A program made the translations under genes and the position numbers. From positions 93,314-157,313 of the forward strand of contig JAEXFI010000043.1 of the NCBI GenBank assembly GCA_023400235.1: DNA of 64,000 nt, given 5' to 3'. Below, piece by piece: positions 61,998-64,000 of the stretch. Under the pieces are notes generated by a model. That model worked only from the letters and a program-made list of their open reading frames with translations, ran no database searches and was not told the DNA's origin. Source of the stretch: Bacillota bacterium (GTDB lineage: Bacteria; Bacillota; Clostridia; Acetivibrionales; DSM-1351). Numbering within the stretch: the first letter of the stretch is position 1; every line of letters starts with the position of its first letter.

Positions 61998-62999
61998 TCA
62001 GAGGGCATCATTTCTGAATTTGGAGGGGGTGACTCCTTGGAATTTTTTAAAGACTTTAATAAAATATCCGCTGTCTTCAAAGCCCAAATCCAACGCTATA
62101 TTAGTTATGGGAATATCGGTGGTCTCAAGGAGCTCCCTGGCTTTATTTATTCTTATCCTGTTAATGTGATTTGAGAAGTTATCACCTATTGTCCTTCTGA
62201 ACAGCTTACTGAAATAGCTTGTACTGATATTGCACAAGCTGGCCATATTGTTCAGGCTTATATTCCGGGTATAGTATTTATCAATATAATCCAAAGCCGG
62301 CTTCAAAATAATATTTTCCCGGCTGTTCAGCAGCTCGCCATATGTCTGAGTATTTTTTTCATTTGAAGCCGTTCCGGACTTTTCAGGATTCTCAGCTGTT
62401 TTTTTATTCGAATAGCTATTATAGCCTGTCTCCCTAGAAACAGTCCTGTCGCTAAGGTTTATTTTCAGCACTGCCTCCCCTACGATATAATTACAGATGT
62501 TATATATCATGGCAGCGTTGGCTCGCACCTTTTGAAGCCTCATTACCGGCAGGCTTCGGTACAATTCCTCAAGCTCAGTTTTATTGATGTATTCAAGAAT
62601 ATCCGTCTTCTGACTGGTAATTTTTTCGAGAGAATCCATTTCCGAGAGGTCTTCAACGCGGACCTGCCCTCCCATGACAGCGCCAAGGTACTGACCGTCA
62701 ACTGCTATAGGTATGGCAAAATCCACTATGCCCATATGGCATAAATATATATAGGGCTGATTTAACCGCGCAGCCTCCAGTCCCCCTCTGGAATCACACT
62801 TTTCACATATGCGGGACAGTCCGGGGTGAGAACGTACAAATTTGCACAAATTTGTACACTTGCTGTGCTGGGTTATGGGTTTCCCCTTGTAATCCACCGT
62901 AATAATAGCCATATCTGTGGCCTCTGCAATTGAATCCTGAATATTCCTATAGTTATCGGCATTAATTATATAATCCAGATCCAACAAATTCTTTTTCAC
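61998..62999 (-). CDS. AraC family regulator with PocR ligand-binding domain
   Basis: A 333-residue regulator. The N-terminal PocR domain (about residues 10-170) has the Cys set KCTNLCKFV, RICEKCDSRGG and YLCHMGIVDFAIP; the C-terminal 100 residues form a double helix-turn-helix (ISLNNMASLCNISTSYFSKL and ITNIALDLGFEDSGYFIKVF). PocR-type sensors control 1,2-propanediol and glycerol use. It is encoded just upstream of the glycerol dehydrogenase-DhaK-DhaL operon, which it probably activates in response to glycerol or dihydroxyacetone. Confidence 0.9.
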   Translation of the reverse strand: MKKNLLDLDYIINADNYRNIQDSIAEATDMAIITVDYKGKPITQHSKCTNLCKFVRSHPGLSRICEKCDSRGGLEAARLNQPYIYLCHMGIVDFAIPIAVDGQYLGAVMGGQVRVEDLSEMDSLEKITSQKTDILEYINKTELEELYRSLPVMRLQKVRANAAMIYNICNYIVGEAVLKINLSDRTVSRETGYNSYSNKKTAENPEKSGTASNEKNTQTYGELLNSRENIILKPALDYIDKYYTRNISLNNMASLCNISTSYFSKLFRRTIGDNFSNHINRIRINKARELLETTDIPITNIALDLGFEDSGYFIKVFKKFQGVTPSKFRNDAL

Positions 63000-63188
63000 T
63001 TAAAGACCTCCATTAGTACAGATTTTTACCGGATATTCCCTTTTATTTACATAATGCTTATACGTCTATAGATTAAATGTACTATAAATATTTATACTTT
63101 TGCAAGTGTATTTTATGGTGACACCATACGTCCCAATGCAGAATATTTCTTCATACCCGTCACTTATTTAAATAAATAAAAATAAACA

Positions 63189-63229
63189 GGCAGGGCTTCC
63201 TCGGGAATAATCCTTCTGGAAGCCCTGCC
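63189..63229 (-). terminator. Terminator after the RCC1/cohesin-like gene
   Basis: Perfect 12-bp arms GGCAGGGCTTCC (63189-63200) and GGAAGCCCTGCC (63218-63229), followed on the minus strand by TGTTTATTTTTATTT. It lies 55 bp after the stop at 63284. Confidence 0.85.
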
Positions 63230-63283
63230 GTAATATATCCATAATGCAGCAATTATCGGAGCAGTTACTGCTGCTACTGCCAC

Positions 63284-63880
63284 CTAATCCACCGTAAAAG
63301 TCAATGCAGCCTTACCACTAATAGCTGGTTTAAATGTAATAATATTAACAACACCGGACCAGGCTTTTCCTGCCGGGATATTTTTATCAACAGTAAATAC
63401 GATAGTACCAGGATCATTTTGAACAATGGTTATACCAGTCCCTGCAATAGGCTCTGCTGCTGCTGCTATTTCTTTTTGATATGTCATGCTGCAGAGGTCA
63501 GTCACGCCAGCTATTTCCCTTGTGTCATATGTAATTTTAAAAGTACGGCCAGTAATTATTTCAATGTTTTTAAGCTTTAAGACCAGTTTAAAGGTTTTAC
63601 CTGCAGTACAGTTGACTGTAGTTGTGCAAGCTGCGTTAAAAACAGGTGTTCCAAATGAATATTTTGCATATTCGGAGTGGCTTTTGTTGTCAATACCCAA
63701 CTGGCTATGAGAGTTACTACCCCATACCCAAACCGTTCCATCATTCTTTAGTGCCAGGCTGTGAGCTTCCCCGCCTGCGATGGCTGTGATATATTCTAGT
63801 CCGCTTACATTCACCGCCACTTCCTTCATATATGTTGTCGTTCCGTCTCCTAGCTGACCATTATCGTTATTTGACCGGAA
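63284..63880 (-). pseudogene. 3' part of an RCC1-repeat/cohesin-like secreted protein gene
   Basis: About 198 codons. The first 65 contain one to one-and-a-half RCC1 repeats (SLALKNDGTVWVWGSNSHSQLG), and the last 110 a cohesin-like or bacterial Ig-like domain (FKLVLKLKNIEIITGRTFKI, GTIVFTVDKNIPAGKAWSGV, ending KAALTFTVD). There is no signal peptide and no ribosome site, and RCC1 proteins have several blades, so the 5' part is missing. The plus strand turns into RHS-like coding at 63885, marking a rearrangement point. Confidence 0.72.
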
Positions 63881-63884
63881 AACC

Positions 63885-64000
63885 ATGACAGTGGACGGAG
63901 TGTCCTCTACAGCCTATGTCTATGATGGAAACAACAGGCTAACGGAAGAGACAAAGAATGAGGGACAGTCCTCAGAGACCACCCATTACAGCTATGACAA
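63885..64000 (+). pseudogene. RHS/YD-repeat protein fragment (runs off the window)
   Basis: The plus strand reads TVDGVSSTAYVYDGNNRLTE and SSETTHYSYD, two YD-type repeats of RHS/teneurin-like proteins. A stop at 63855 in frame shows that the fragment starts at the junction with the RCC1-like gene. How far it goes to the right cannot be seen. Confidence 0.65.

Overview
The window looks like chromosome of a low-GC, Gram-positive, anaerobic clostridial bacterium (Bacillota, Clostridia). The pointers are strong AGGAGG ribosome-binding sites, lipobox signal peptides on every solute-binding protein, many ABC sugar importers, RCC1/cohesin-like secreted protein pieces, and group II intron and IS256/IS1182 remnants. 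I see no tRNA, rRNA or CRISPR array. Species cannot be fixed from the sequence alone.

Layout. (1) 1-5.8 kb, minus strand: a ribose-type sugar ABC importer (ATPase, permease, binding protein) ending in an Old Yellow Enzyme-type oxidoreductase, preceded by a PAS/LuxR regulator with its own terminator. (2) 6.1-10.8 kb: an FMN reductase-TetR-DUF998 operon with a clear promoter and palindromic operator, a membrane-anchored secreted protein and an alpha/beta hydrolase. (3) 11.1-19.6 kb, plus strand and visibly GC-richer: an unusual nine-gene operon with two paralogous radical-SAM proteins that share a non-canonical CX8CX2C motif, a flavin split-barrel protein, a GNAT, BioY, a TauABC/SsuABC-type importer and a PLP lyase/decarboxylase. 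I do not recognise its product. (4) 19.8-23.2 kb: a polar amino-acid ABC importer with a 162-bp structured leader element and two tandem copies of a structured repeat inside the operon. (5) 23.2-34.6 kb: a defence island with orphan AbiEi antitoxin, HsdM, Fic, HsdS, PrrC anticodon nuclease and HsdR. It is flanked by a 118-bp direct repeat of the 3' end of a diguanylate cyclase gene, with scrambled gene fragments at the left edge. (6) 34.4-42.7 kb: sensor diguanylate cyclase plus solute-binding protein, a C39-like peptidase with a probable frameshift, and a graveyard of mobile-element fragments. (7) 42.7-63 kb: a sulfoquinovose locus. (8) 63-64 kb: a truncated RCC1/cohesin-like gene abutting an RHS-type fragment.

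The sulfoquinovose reading rests mainly on the GH31 enzyme. All five residues of the sulfoquinovosidase QQRWY signature and both catalytic Asp residues fall at a constant 15-residue offset from E. coli YihQ as I remember it. Around it lie an ABC sugar importer, a DUF4867 protein, a ROK repressor, a DMT exporter, a fucose-isomerase-like protein, two transaldolase-family proteins, a split transketolase, an RpiB-like isomerase that has lost the ring-opening His, an iron alcohol dehydrogenase, and DhaK/DhaL/glycerol dehydrogenase under a PocR-AraC regulator. The working model is that sulfoquinovosyl glycerol is imported and hydrolysed. Sulfoquinovose then goes through a transaldolase and/or sulfo-transketolase route, with reduction of the C2/C3 sulfonate aldehyde, while the glycerol half goes through dihydroxyacetone to DHAP. 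The two carbon routes occurring together in one locus is the part I would check first.

Three families of interspersed, strand-consistent, structured repeats (called A, B and C here) recur between or in front of these genes. In families A and B the 3' end of the element supplies the Shine-Dalgarno of the next gene.
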